Positions 31,405 through 41,797 of a stretch of DNA of 64,000 bases are shown here, in pieces. This DNA comes from Costus lasius (taxonomy: Eukaryota; Streptophyta; Magnoliopsida; Zingiberales; Costaceae). The stretch spans positions 64,841,843-64,905,842 of the forward strand of contig CM050448.1 in assembly GCA_027563935.2 (NCBI GenBank), given 5' to 3'. Position 1 is the stretch's first letter. The number at the start of each line of letters is the position of its first letter. The notes beneath the pieces were generated by a model, which was not told the origin of the DNA, did not search any database, and saw only the letters and a program-made list of their open reading frames with translations. The position numbers were made by a program, and so were the translations under genes.

Positions 31405-32700
31405 CGTTCTACATCAACCAAGAAACAACAGATTAGTACTACTTGAAGTCATTTAAACTGGATTTGTCTTAAATGACCATGGCTTCCACTATTCTAATCG
31501 AATTGATAACCCACAAAGTCAATCGGGAAATTTAAGATTTCCTAGTGAGATGGGATCCTTATTCCACATGAGGCTTCGCGTCCCACGAGGGTGGGATGAG
31601 ATGCACAAATTAACCCATGTTTCCTAAGGTGGGCACGTCGACCAATTGCTCCAAGCAATTCCCCTTATTGAGACAATCTAGGCATTTCATGTCCAGCGAG
31701 GGCTGGAGACAGCATGAAACCCAAACTTCTCAACAATGCCTCTAGAGTTTTATCATGTGCCCAGCACATATGAAAATCTAGTCAAGTCTATTCCTAATCG
31801 TTATGCCTAGGGCCAACGAGTTTCCTTGCGAAGGCGCGCCTGGTTAAAATGGATTGGGGAAACCATTGCCACCACACACCTTCTAAAGATAAGTGGGTGT
31901 GTCCCACGAGGGTGGAAAACAGTTCACAACACCACTGATCGATAGTTTGATGAGGGCTACGCAATAGAAGACTACTAGACTTGATATTTTATTTGAGGGT
32001 TTTTGAAGTCTCATCAACTCTGTTTTATCTTATGTCTAACATTACAGGCATATAATCCTATAGTGATAACATAATGATAAAACATCACAAGCATGCTTTA
32101 GCAGATAATGAAAGCAGTAAAGGGATGATGTGATCATAGCCCATTCAAGACATTGAACCAACCCATGCCAAAAGGAGGTTCAACACTTGACCTAGGACTC
32201 AAGCCCCAAGACTAGACCTAACCTAGCCGACCTCTAGAGTTGATCTTCAAGGTTGGCTCCAAGGTCCTTCAAGGGTTAACCGCCACCTTGCAAGTGTCAA
32301 GAAAGCTAGCTCACAAGCCCTAAGGCTCGGCCATGCTATTCTTGCCCCACCAAGCAAACTTGCGCCACCACCTTTGATGCTTGTTGCGCCACCATGCGCC
32401 ATGCTCCAAGTAGATGCGCCACCCTAATCTTCTTCTTGATTAATTTTTCATGACGATTTCATAGATCCTTTCGGCTGGCAATTTTGTTAGATCAAGAGGC
32501 TCGGCCAATCCGTAGACACAATGCCCGTCCTACTTTACAAAATTACGGGTGCCTTTGATCTTAAATCAATGATCAAGAAACTTTAATTTTTCTACTTTAA
32601 GAAAAATATGTGCCATACTAATATGCAATTTGCAAAAATTGAAATATGGCATGTGAGCACGAAAGAGCAGGATTGAATATCGTTCGAGGCTCGCAAGTCA
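31405..32700 (-). other. Element B 5' leader with hairpins
   Basis: About 1.3 kb without coding potential. Plus-strand coordinates of perfect or near-perfect hairpins: TCCCAC-GAGG-GTGGGA (31581-31596), AATTGCT-CCA-AGCAATT (31644-31660), TCCAGC-GAGG-GCTGGA (31692-31707, enclosed by tttcatg/catgaaa with a 5-nt bulge) and a weaker TCCCAC-GAGG-GTGGAA (31902-31917). Three share the loop but differ in the stem. Confidence 0.6.
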
Positions 32701-32711
32701 CTCTGATACCA
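32701..32711 (-). other. Primer-binding site of B
   Basis: Minus strand reads TGGTATCAGAG directly inside the 5' LTR, matching initiator methionine tRNA. Confidence 0.88.
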
Positions 32712-32712
32712 C

Positions 32713-34662
32713 TGTTGGGAAACCCCGGGGATATTTTACAAATTTTGGCACTACAGAGATTACAAACGCAGTGGAATAATATCCACGAAACAGGCCAGTC
32801 CCAAAAACTCAGTGAAGATCGTCAAGTGAGGGGGTCGACACGATGTGATAGAAAATACCTCAGGAGCAAAGTGAGAAGCCGATGTCGAGGTAGGCACCCA
32901 AGTGTTCGCCCTCTGCAGTCTCACACACACGGATGCCTCGAGCTCTCTTCTTCCACACTCGGTGCTAGCCTCGGGAAGAAGATCCAAGCCTTAGGTCGCC
33001 TTCTTCATAGCTTGCGCCACCTTCAAAGGGAAGATGCACCAAGAGAAGGAGAGGAGATGAAGAAGATGCCACCAATGCCTTGAAGTCCTTGCGCCAAGAG
33101 GCAAGGAGGATGAAGGCTTGTAGCTTGATGGAAGAAGGATGCGCCGACCTTGTTGCTCTCACCCCCTTACTTGCTCACGCCTTCAAGAGAGTTAATGCGT
33201 CAAGAGGGGGCGACAAGAGGTCTCTTTTATAAGAGAAAGAGGCGGTTTGGCATGGGCTTAGATCATGAAAAGTGTGCGGCTAGGATAAGGGCTTGACAAT
33301 TAGGGTTTGTGGTAAGGAAAGTCCACAAGACTTTACTATAAACCTCATTCAACCTATCCATATTTGCCCAAGTGCCATATCAGCCCCAAGACATGCCTTA
33401 GAGGCATTCATACCATCAAAGGATGAAAGGCTAAGCGCATAATGCTTCCTAATGAAGCAAAAGGCGCCTCCCTCACCCCATTTTGCCCTTAGGTGCCAAT
33501 GGGGGTGAGATTTCTCCCCATTATACCCTTTTAATCTCTTGTCCCTTCATGACAACTTATTAGTTAGCCCAATTAACAAATGGGCCTAGCTCAAAGTCCA
33601 TTATGCATGTTAACCAAGCCATTGGATCCAATCCAATGGAACCCAAGGTCAAATGAGTCTAACCATGATTAATTTGGTCAATATGCCAAAAATGGAAGTT
33701 GGCTCCAATAAGTTTCTTCCATCTCATCAGGCCCATTGGCGCTGATGAAATCTCCAAAATAGATCCGAGTTATCCAATAACTCGATCATAAGGCTTCCCG
33801 ATCAATACGAGAACTCGAGTATCTTGGTGTGCGACCCTGTAGGTTCCTTTGACGTTGGCTGTGCTGACCTAAGGTCACTACAAGCAGTGAGTGGCACCTG
33901 GCAGTGTATCGCATCTACCCAAGTCATCAGAATGGATATCCACATCGACATCCCCATTATCGCAACTAGGCATAGATACATTACAGTCTCTTTGCCGAAC
34001 TGATATCCGATTAGACAAGCGTGTCATCACTTATTTTCACCCAATCACATGGTCATGACTAAATCAAGTTTTCACCTGGGTATGGCCATACACTTTCAGT
34101 CATAGAACCATAGAGGAGCTCCATGGATATTATGCTTCCCTCAGGAAGGGGCAAATCCTTTGTCTGTACATTGATCTTCATATATGGGTTGTGACATACT
34201 CAATGACAGCCTTTATAACCTCCCAACTACGGCGAGGTGTTAGGTTGCATCAAAGCATGTCCCTAACCATGTAGAAGAATCAATGACCTCAAGTCTAAGG
34301 ATCAATGCATCTCCTATCACTTATGAGGATAACTCATGACACCAAGTCATTACCTCACAGCGGGTCTGTCTAGTATATCCACCACTGATATACCCACACG
34401 TTTGTGTTAACACCTCGTGCACAACCTGCCCATATACCAGTCTCACAAGTACCAGAGCTGTCCCATATCCACTCAGGTACATTGACTGGGGACAATCATT
34501 TGAGCACAGATCCAATCTGTCTCCAGGTACATTATCATGTAACTACATAATCGCAGATGTAAATGAACAACGATAACGACAATGCCAGAATGATATATAA
34601 GTATCAAAGTCAAGTAGTACAATAATGGACCAATACTAGGTCGTAGGGCATATAAACCAACA
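32713..34662 (-). repeat. Element B 5' LTR (1950 bp)
   Basis: Plus orientation TGTTGGGAAACC...AAACCAACA with TGTTGG/CCAACA inverted ends. Complete, in contrast to the truncated 3' LTR. A TATA-like word (minus CTTATAAAAG) lies at 33224-33233. Open frames such as 32646-33083 are shared LTR sequence, not genes. Confidence 0.93.
34010..34091 (-). promoter_or_regulatory. Conserved LTR module in B 5' LTR
   Basis: Palindrome GTATGGCCATAC at 34080-34091 and, in minus sense, TGACACGCTTGTCTAAT at 34026-34010. Order, strand and spacing (53 bp) match the A-family LTRs (56 bp). In this copy the CCAAT has become CTAAT. Confidence 0.6.
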
Positions 34663-34667
34663 TCTTC
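34663..34667. repeat. TSD of element B, right (TCTTC)
   Basis: Second copy of TCTTC. Confidence 0.9.
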
Positions 34668-35167
34668 ATCTCCAAATGGAGGATAAGGGTTTCTAATTAC
34701 TTTTCTAGTGTTTTCTTTTAAATCTTATTGAGTTTCCATGCAAAGTTCATCAATATACATGTTGTTTTCTATAAACATGAACACTTAAACCTATCTTCAG
34801 GATTAGAGGTGTAGCCCAATGCTAATGTATGAATTAAACTTATTATTTTAAATCTTTGAAATGAATTTTACTGAGTTGATTTGATTAGAATTGAACTTAT
34901 TTCGTAATTTACTTTGGCCAAGTAAGTTTACGTCTTAGACATCGCGAGTAGGACCGGGAGGTGAATCGCGATGCCAGATCTATTCTGGTCAAGCCTACAA
35001 ATCCAATCACGAGAGTAGTTGATGTAGGAGAGAGCCATGTCTGCCACACAAGGGCCATCCGGACATGTATGTCTGCCTCACAAGGGCCGTCTGGACATAA
35101 GCGACCCATGCCTCCCTCATTCGGCGCGTCTGACATGTTCGCCCTCCTCCCCTACAACACTAAGGAC

Positions 35168-35218
35168 CGGTGGAGCTCCACCGATCCCCTCGAGGTTAGG
35201 CATCCCAGAGACCTAACC
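35168..35218. other. 16-bp palindrome and adjacent stem-loop
   Basis: CGGTGGAGCTCCACCG (35168-35183) is a perfect palindrome. GGTTAGG (35194-35200) and CCTAACC (35212-35218) form a 7-bp stem with an 11-nt loop. Confidence 0.6.
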
Positions 35219-35284
35219 CGCAAGGTCCAGGGTGTCGAATCCTGGCACAGTTATACCCCATGCCTGGGCTGTGCAAATTTCGTC

Positions 35285-35350
35285 TGCAGCAGGATTCGAA
35301 CCCTCGACTTGGCCTTCACAAACCAAGTCCCTCTAACCATTAGAGCTGCA
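35285..35350 (-). other. tRNA-like segment or SINE head
   Basis: On the minus strand: a D-arm-like TCTAATGGTTAGA, an anticodon-arm-like ACTTGG...CCAAGT, and GGTTCGAATCC, a perfect pol III B box. GCAGC and GCTGC at the ends could form a short acceptor stem. At 66 bp, with a poor T stem, it is not a functional tRNA gene. A second T-arm-like hairpin (CCAGG gtgtcgaat CCTGG) lies just left, on the plus strand, near 35225-35243. Confidence 0.4.
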
Positions 35351-35614
35351 TAATCTGACCAAAGTTTGAGACCTTTGTTGCGCCGTTTGCTTAAAGTACC
35401 TGCACACAAATAACACTAATCAGATTAGTTTTTAAAATAAGTGTAGGTGTTATTTAGTTATCAAAAGATGGTGTGTCTCGCAGGTTGATCCGTTCGATTT
35501 GCATTTGTCCCAACTAATCTGCATGATGGAGGAGCTATTAGCCTCAAGGATTAGAGCTAAAGGCTTGTCCGAGCATATTAAAACCCTGCGACAATAAGCT
35601 TAGTCAGATATGTT

Positions 35615-35619
35615 TTATG
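35615..35619. repeat. TSD of element C, left (TTATG)
   Basis: TTATG precedes TGTTAGGG and is repeated at 63171-63175. Confidence 0.92.
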
Positions 35620-37298
35620 TGTTAGGGTATGCCCTTAAGGCTAATGTTTGAGGCCTTGGGATTATTTCAGTATCATGTATAAACTTTATGTTTATAAAGG
35701 CAATGGTTGTTATTCAGGTTGTTACAGTATCTGCTGCAATATGTATACTTCTGAATAATGTCTCAATGCTGTTCAGCTTGGCTGACATGCAGTAAAGTCC
35801 TTAGTCGAGATATCTTGGAGAACATGAGACAGCCTTGATATGATTGAGACTAATATGTGTTCTAATCTTATAGGATGCTTCGAGCATGGAATAAGATGTA
35901 GACTCATGGGTACATTGGATGTACTGGACAGACCCTACTAGGATATTCAATTGCTTGTCACAATGTGAATAATCCTTGTATGCAAACAAGTGGCATATTT
36001 CCTCTGACTTGAGATCACTTGTGTTTCTAAATGATGATTGGCATTGTTTTGAGGTAGTTCAATATCATTTGAAACATAATGGTTATAGACTATCTTGGAT
36101 AATGAACATGAGTCATGTTAGGGCACTAGTAATAGATATAGGATTGCCGTCTCCTTGTTTGGAGTGTGATGTTCTAAAGGGGCCCCCTGGATGAGATGAT
36201 TGAGAAAGTGTATGGCCATACCCAGATGACTATGTTTCATCTGATCTAATCATTCTCATCATATTGGAATTACAGGCTTGACACGCTTGTCCAATAAGAA
36301 CATCCAGTGGCAAAGGAAACACATATGTCAAGTGACTTGGGTTCACACTTGTGCTGTGGTTTGGGTGTAGTCTTGGAAGACTCTTTCCTTTATATCGGGA
36401 GACAGTGATGTGTTGCTAGATACCCCTCACTGATCGTGATAACGTGAGTTATCGTTACCGACATTTAAAGGAAACCCTTAGGGTCGCACAATTTGATGAT
36501 ATGGCTTACTTAAGTCAGATCGTGTGGACTGAATTGTTTTTGGTTCAGTTTAAAGGGATTTAAACTCTGATTGTAAGTGAGATCTGGTCTGATCATGTTT
36601 GATTGATTAGGGCTTGAGATCGGTAAGCTTCGATCAAGAGAATTGATGCTAGATCGGTGAGATCAGGAGCATCAAGAGATGAACGGTTAGATCTTGAACC
36701 TTTAGGGTTTATTGTGATCTAGACAAATGGCTTGGGTTAATTGGTCTTTGAACCAAACCAAATTGAACCGGCTCATCAAGTGAGCGCATGGTTCAAGGGG
36801 AGAGGAAAATGTGATGGTTTACTTGGAGTGAACGCATCACACGTTAAGGCTTTGCTAATTTTAGATAGCATGTTGCTAAACGTGACCACGCCTCACGTCG
36901 CTTCTCTTCATGCCCTATTGTCGCCTCTTGCCTCGGGCTCTCGACACTCTCGTGTGGTGAAGAGGGTTGACGACAAGGAGAGGTCTCAGCCAAGCAATCA
37001 AGTCATCTCATCCCTTCCATTCGACAAGGATTCTTGGAGAACTTTGCTAGCACAAAGATCAACAAGGAGTAGGCGATCACATCTTGTGTGCGCATCTTTT
37101 GGAGGAGATCCCTTTCGATCTCTACTTCCAAGGCGCCATCCAAAGCAATGGCGATGGTATGACTCCTTTTCGATGTATACATGTTTTAGTTGATCATATG
37201 ACATACATGCTATCGATCTAGAAGCCCTAGCTTCCGCTGCGAAAATTTATATATGCGCCTATTTAGGGTTTCGCCCCCCCCCCCCTTAGGGACTTCCA
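35620..37298 (+). repeat. Element C 5' LTR (1679 bp)
   Basis: Begins TGTTAGGGTATG and ends GGGACTTCCA before the primer site. Palindrome module at 36210-36221. A 150-codon open frame at 36741-37193 recurs in the 3' LTR, has no domain and is not called. Confidence 0.94.
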
Positions 37299-37301
37299 AA
37301 T

Positions 37302-37313
37302 TGGTATCAGAGC
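37302..37313 (+). other. Primer-binding site of C
   Basis: TGGTATCAGAGC, 3 bp after the LTR; initiator methionine tRNA type. Confidence 0.9.
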
Positions 37314-38054
37314 AAGTTATTTGTATGTTCGTATGATTGCTATTGTGTGATCCTTGTTTGCTCAAATGTTTAGATCTAAAGGTTACATGCGAAACTACAT
37401 AATATGCGAAAATTGTTCATGTTGGTTGGCGAAAATACATGCTTATCTTAGATGTATAATTTCTCCTTCGCGCATGTATGTTGTTTGGCGCATCTTGTTG
37501 TTTTTATAAAAACTTCTCTTGCGCGCATACACTAGATCTAAGAGGCGCCTACTTGAAAAACTTAGACGGGTTATTAGGGTTGAAGTCATCGTCTAGTTAA
37601 GATCCAATTAGTCTGATCAGACCATCTGACAGCCTAGATGGGTCGACCAGATGGCACCTGTGCACAAGCACGAGGTGGCTATAGGTCGACTGCGGACAGG
37701 CGTGTAGCGATGTCTGGTTGAGACAACCAGTGAACGTGCATGAGTTAGGCCCGGGGTCACACCCGCTTGCCAGAACTCATGAGGGTCGTTCAGCCCTTGG
37801 CGCATGCATGGTTGACCATTAGGTCAGCTCAAGTTAGTTACGACTTGGTGCATGCAAGGGCAGTGGATCTGACTAGGTATGATGAGTGGATCCCTATTAA
37901 TGGACCGTTGTGAGGTAGTAGGGCTCATAAGGAAAATAAAAAAAATTGATGCCAATGGGTTTTCGAAAAATTTTATTTTCTGGTTTGGATCACATGATGA
38001 ATGTATACCATATTGCTTGTTTATTTAATCTTATGTGGGCTGCCTTTTTAATGT
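37314..38054 (+). other. Element C leader, left part
   Basis: Non-coding leader matching 7934-8650 of element A in order and words (for example gtcgaccagat, ggcccggggtcacaccc). It is interrupted by D in tgtgct|gtgctgggg. Confidence 0.85.
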
Positions 38055-38059
38055 GTGCT
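38055..38059. repeat. TSD of element D, left (GTGCT)
   Basis: GTGCT precedes the D LTR and recurs at 56476-56480. Element A shows the empty-site sequence tgtgctgtgctgggg. Confidence 0.9.
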
Positions 38060-38216
38060 TGAAAGATCCCCTAAAGGGGAGGGAGAAACCCTAAGCATGC
38101 GTAAATTGAAAAATTTGCATGGGCGGAATTAGGGTTTCCTAGGATCGCATGTAATATGAACATATGATCAACATTATTTCTTTGTATAGATCAAGATAGG
38201 ATCTTACCAAGGCCAT
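38060..38216 (-). repeat. Element D 3' LTR, outer part
   Basis: 157 bp starting tgaaagatcccctaaagg. It matches the start of 54782-56475 (tgaatgatcccc) and is cut by E at the TSD GCCAT. Confidence 0.92.
38212..38216. repeat. TSD of element E, left (GCCAT)
   Basis: GCCAT precedes TGTTGGGG and is repeated at 47393-47397. The D 5' LTR has the uninterrupted site aaggccattgattcg. Confidence 0.93.
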
Positions 38217-39903
38217 TGTTGGGGTATGCCCTTAAGGCTAATGTTTGAGGCCTTGGGATTGTATTAGTATCATGTAATAAACTCTTAAGTTTATAAAGGC
38301 ATGGTTATTATTCAGGTTGTTACCTTGTCTGCTGTAATAAGTGTACTTCTGAATAATGTCTCAAAGCTGTTCAGCTAGGCTGACAGGCTATATGTCCTTA
38401 GTCGAGATATCTTGGTGAACATGAGACAGCCTTGATATGATTGAGACTAATATGAGTGCTAATCTTATAGGATGCTTCGAGCATGGAATAAGATGTAGAC
38501 TCATGGGTACATTGGATGTACTGGACAGACCCTACTGGGATATTCCATTGCTTGTCACAATGTGAATAATCCTTGTAAGCAGCAAGTGGCACATGTCCTT
38601 TGACTTGAGATCACTTGTGTTTCTAAATGATGATTGTCATTGTCTTGAGGTAGTTCAATATCATTTGAAACATAATGATTATAGACTATCTTGGATGGTG
38701 AGCTTGAATCAGGTTAGGACACTAGTGATAGACATAGGATTGCCGTCTCCTTGTTTAAGGAGTGTGATGTTCTAAAGGGCCCCCTTATGAGATGATTGAG
38801 ATAGTGTATGGCCATACCCAGATGACTATGTGCATCTGATCTAATCATGCTCATCGTATTGGAGTTACAGGCTTGACATGCTTGTCCAATAAGAACATCC
38901 AGTGGTAAAGGACATATGTATGCCTTGTGAATTAAGTCACACTTGTGCTATGGTTTGGGAGTAGTCTTGGAAGACTCTTTCCTTTATATCGGGAGACAGT
39001 GATGTGTTGCTAGATACCCCTCACTGATCGTGATAACGTAAGTTATCGTTACCGACATTTAGAGGAAACCCTCAGGGTCGCACAATTTGGTGATATGGCT
39101 TACTTAAGTCAGATCGTATGGACTGGATTCTTTGAGTTCAGATTAAAGGGATTTAATCTCTGATTGTAAGTGAGATCTGGTCTGATCATGTTTGATTGAT
39201 TAGGGCTTGAGATCGGTAAGCTTCGATCGAGAGAGGTGATGCTAGATCGGAGAGATCAGGGGCATCAGGTGATGAACGGTTAGATCATAAGCCTTGGGGT
39301 TCGATTTGGTCTAGACCAAGTGGCTTGAGCTATTTCGGTTTGGTTTGATGAACCAAAGCCGATTTGACATTTTGGATTGAACCGGTTCACAAATATGAAC
39401 GCTTGGTTCAATGCCAAAATGCGTTTTGGGTTGGCTTGAACGCATGGCTTGATTGACTTCCATTTATGGAAAGTCATCAAGGGCCGGTTTTGCTTCAATG
39501 CCAAAACGCTTATGCGTTGAGCTCCTCACTTCAACGCCTTGATTCCTTTCGAGGTGTGGTTGACGAAGGTGTGGAGTAGACATCCAAGAGAAGCTCTCGG
39601 CCGAACGGATTCATATCATCAAACCCTTTCCATTCGACAAGATAAGGCTTGGGTGTCTTGCTAGCACAAGAGATCTCAAGGAAGTGAGCATCTTCATCTT
39701 GTGTGTGGACTTGTGGAGGAGACCTAATTTGATCTCTTCTTCCAAGCCGAATTCCAAGCCTATGGCGTTGGTATGATTTCTCATAACTTAAGTTGATCAT
39801 ATAGTTTCATATGCGATTTTGAAACCCTATTTTCCGCCATGCATGCTAGATGCGCATGATTAGGGTTTTCCCCCCCCCCCCCTTTATGTTAGGGGTTCCT
39901 TCA
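38217..39903 (+). repeat. Element E 5' LTR (1687 bp)
   Basis: TGTTGGGGTATG to GGGGTTCCTTCA. The palindrome module is at 38806-38817 and the TATA candidate cctttatatc is kept. Poly-C run of 13 near the end. Confidence 0.95.
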
Positions 39904-39905
39904 AT

Positions 39906-39917
39906 TGGTATCAGAGC
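39906..39917 (+). other. Primer-binding site of E
   Basis: TGGTATCAGAGC, 2 bp after the LTR. Confidence 0.9.
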
Positions 39918-41797
39918 TAGGCTCTTGATATGATCTATATGATTGCTTTGAAGTGTTTGTGATCCATACATATTGCGCTTACTTGATGCATGCTTTGTTT
40001 ACATGAAGTTTGCGCTTGTATCATGCTAACATGAAGTTTGCGCTTGTATCATGCTAACATGTAGTTTGCGCTTGTATCATGGCTATGATGAAGTATGCGC
40101 TCCCCCAAGAAGGGGACCCCCTAAAGTTTGCGCTCCCCCTTGAAGGGGACCCCCTTAGATCTAAGGGTTATCAACATGCTAGAAGATATATCTTATGGAT
40201 GTTCTAGATGTTTGCGCATGTCAAAATGTTTTCTAAAACTTACATCTTGCGCGCATGATTAGATCTAAGGTGCCACTACATTAAATCCTTAGATGGGTTG
40301 ATGGGGTTGAAAGCATCTTCTAGGTTAGATCCAACTAGTCTGATCAGACCATCTGACAGCCTAGATGGGTTGACCAGATAGCACCTGTGCGCAAGCACGA
40401 GGTGGCTATAGGTCGACTGCATCCAAGGCGTGTAGCGAGGTCTGGTTGAGACAACTACTGAACACACATGAGTTAGGCCCGGGGTCACACCCGCTTGCCA
40501 AAACTCATGAGGGTGGTTCAGCCCTTGGCGCATGCATGGTTGACCATCAGGTCAACTCGGGTCAGTTAGGACTCGGTGCATGCAGGGGCAAAGGATCTAA
40601 CTAGATGGATGAGTGGATCCCTATCAATGGACCATTGTAAGGTTGTAGGGCACATAAGGAAATTAAAATTGATGCCATGGGGTTTTTCAAAAATTTAATT
40701 TCTTGATTGGATCACATGATGATTTGATGCCATGATGCTTGTCTATTTAGTCTTATGTGGGTTGCCCTATTGTGTGCTGTGCTGGGGCCTGCGTGCCTGG
40801 TAAATTATAAGTTAATTTTATTGTGATCTGCGAATCACTTTTTCATTAATTTATTGTATAATTGACCTGCGAGTCAACCTTGTCTAGATAGATCAAATGT
40901 ACTTTGATTAGACAAGAGTACAAATGCACACATCCCAAAGGAGCATTCAGCTGGTGGCGCACCTGAGGTGCTCTTGGCGCTAGGGCCCTAGGTTGGACCA
41001 GATGAGATGCCAAGGAGCTCAAGTGAAGACTTAAGTAAAATTAAGGTCTTACTAGGGTTCATGGGCTTTTACCACATAAGATCATGCTTTCTACTTATTG
41101 CTAATAATTAGAATTGCATGTTTAAGTTTATCTTCTACTATAGCCATAGGATATGCCTGATAGTAAGAAGATAAAAGACCGTTAAAATCCAACGCTAATA
41201 TATCAAGCTCGATAAAGCCTTCTGACGCGAAACCTCACCTTTCTGATTATCGTTGGAGCCGTGTTGAACCCACTCAGTGGGCACGTCCATCTATCTTCAG
41301 ACGGTGCTGGATTTCACCTGCGTGTTACAGAGTAGGGATTTATCACTGCTCGTTGCTCAGCATAACACGTGGTGGTCCAGGGAGTAGGTCGGGTCAGCTT
41401 GACCATGTAGGCTACATATGTGGCGCATATGGTAGCGCATGGAGGCAGCCATCTCTGGGATCAGAGACTGTGTTGTACCAACTCAGTTGGCACAGTCTGC
41501 TGGATTGCCAAGATGAAGGGGAATCGCACGGGTTGGCGATTGGCTGGGACAGCCTACCAGAAATTAGTGCTTGTCATCTCTGTGCATCTTATCTCGCCTG
41601 AGCGGGACGCGGAGACCAAGTATGAAATTTGGATCCCATCTCACTAAAAGAGTGATACTCTTTCGGACTGTTTACTGGATTTTTCAGTCAGACAAAATAG
41701 TGAGAAAAGAATCTTTCTTAAGTCCTGGATTGATTCTAAACATTGATACTGACCTTGCTGTTCTTGCTTGTTGTAGATTCCTGCAACAACGAACACC
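39918..41797 (+). other. Element E leader
   Basis: About 1.9 kb non-coding. A 28-bp minisatellite lies at 40001-40084. The tRNA-like segment is absent (the gap is near 40930). Leader hairpins: CCCAC-TCA-GTGGG 41269-41281; GAGTAG/CTGCTC 41330-41335 and 41346-41351; CCAAC-TCA-GTTGG 41478-41490; AAAGAGT-GAT-ACTCTTT 41647-41663; GGACTG/CAGTC 41665-41670 and 41685-41689. Confidence 0.8.
40001..40084. repeat. 28-bp minisatellite, 3 copies, E leader
   Basis: Units at 40001, 40029 and 40057, each acatg(a/t)agtttgcgcttg followed by tatcatg and three more bases. A related pair with tgcgctccccc and aaggggaccccc follows to about 40160. Confidence 0.85.

Larger units (their letters stand above)
3402..34662 (-). 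mobile_element. Element B: decayed Ty1/copia retrotransposon, host of A and G
   Basis: The LTRs start TGTT(T/G)GG and the intact one ends CCAACA in plus orientation. They are flanked by TCTTC on both sides. Minus-strand order is 5' LTR (34662-32713), Met primer site, leader, gag, a duplicated protease, integrase (split by element A at 6236/29619), the start of reverse transcriptase, then a deletion directly into the 3' LTR (5035-3402). Most of reverse transcriptase and all of RNase H are missing. Without A, B would be roughly 7.9 kb. Several stops, frameshifts and many LTR differences make it the oldest element in the window. Its proteins resemble, but clearly differ from, those of the A/C/D/E family. 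Confidence 0.9.
34668..35614. other. Non-element DNA between the two stacks
   Basis: No credible gene. The left 250 bp are A/T-rich. A 130-codon frame at 34961-35353 has no domain and overlaps the tRNA-like segment, so it is not called. The stretch contains a 16-bp palindrome, a stem-loop and the tRNA-like segment, listed separately. It was originally contiguous with 1-3401 and 63176-64000. Confidence 0.55.

Noticed and set aside
34961..35353. 130-codon open frame between the stacks
   Set aside because: No domain; overlaps the tRNA-like segment and palindromes on the other strand.
36741..37193. 150-codon open frame in C 5' LTR, repeated at 62610-63062
   Set aside because: It lies wholly inside paired LTRs, shows no domain, and is not conserved as a frame in the LTRs of A, D and E.
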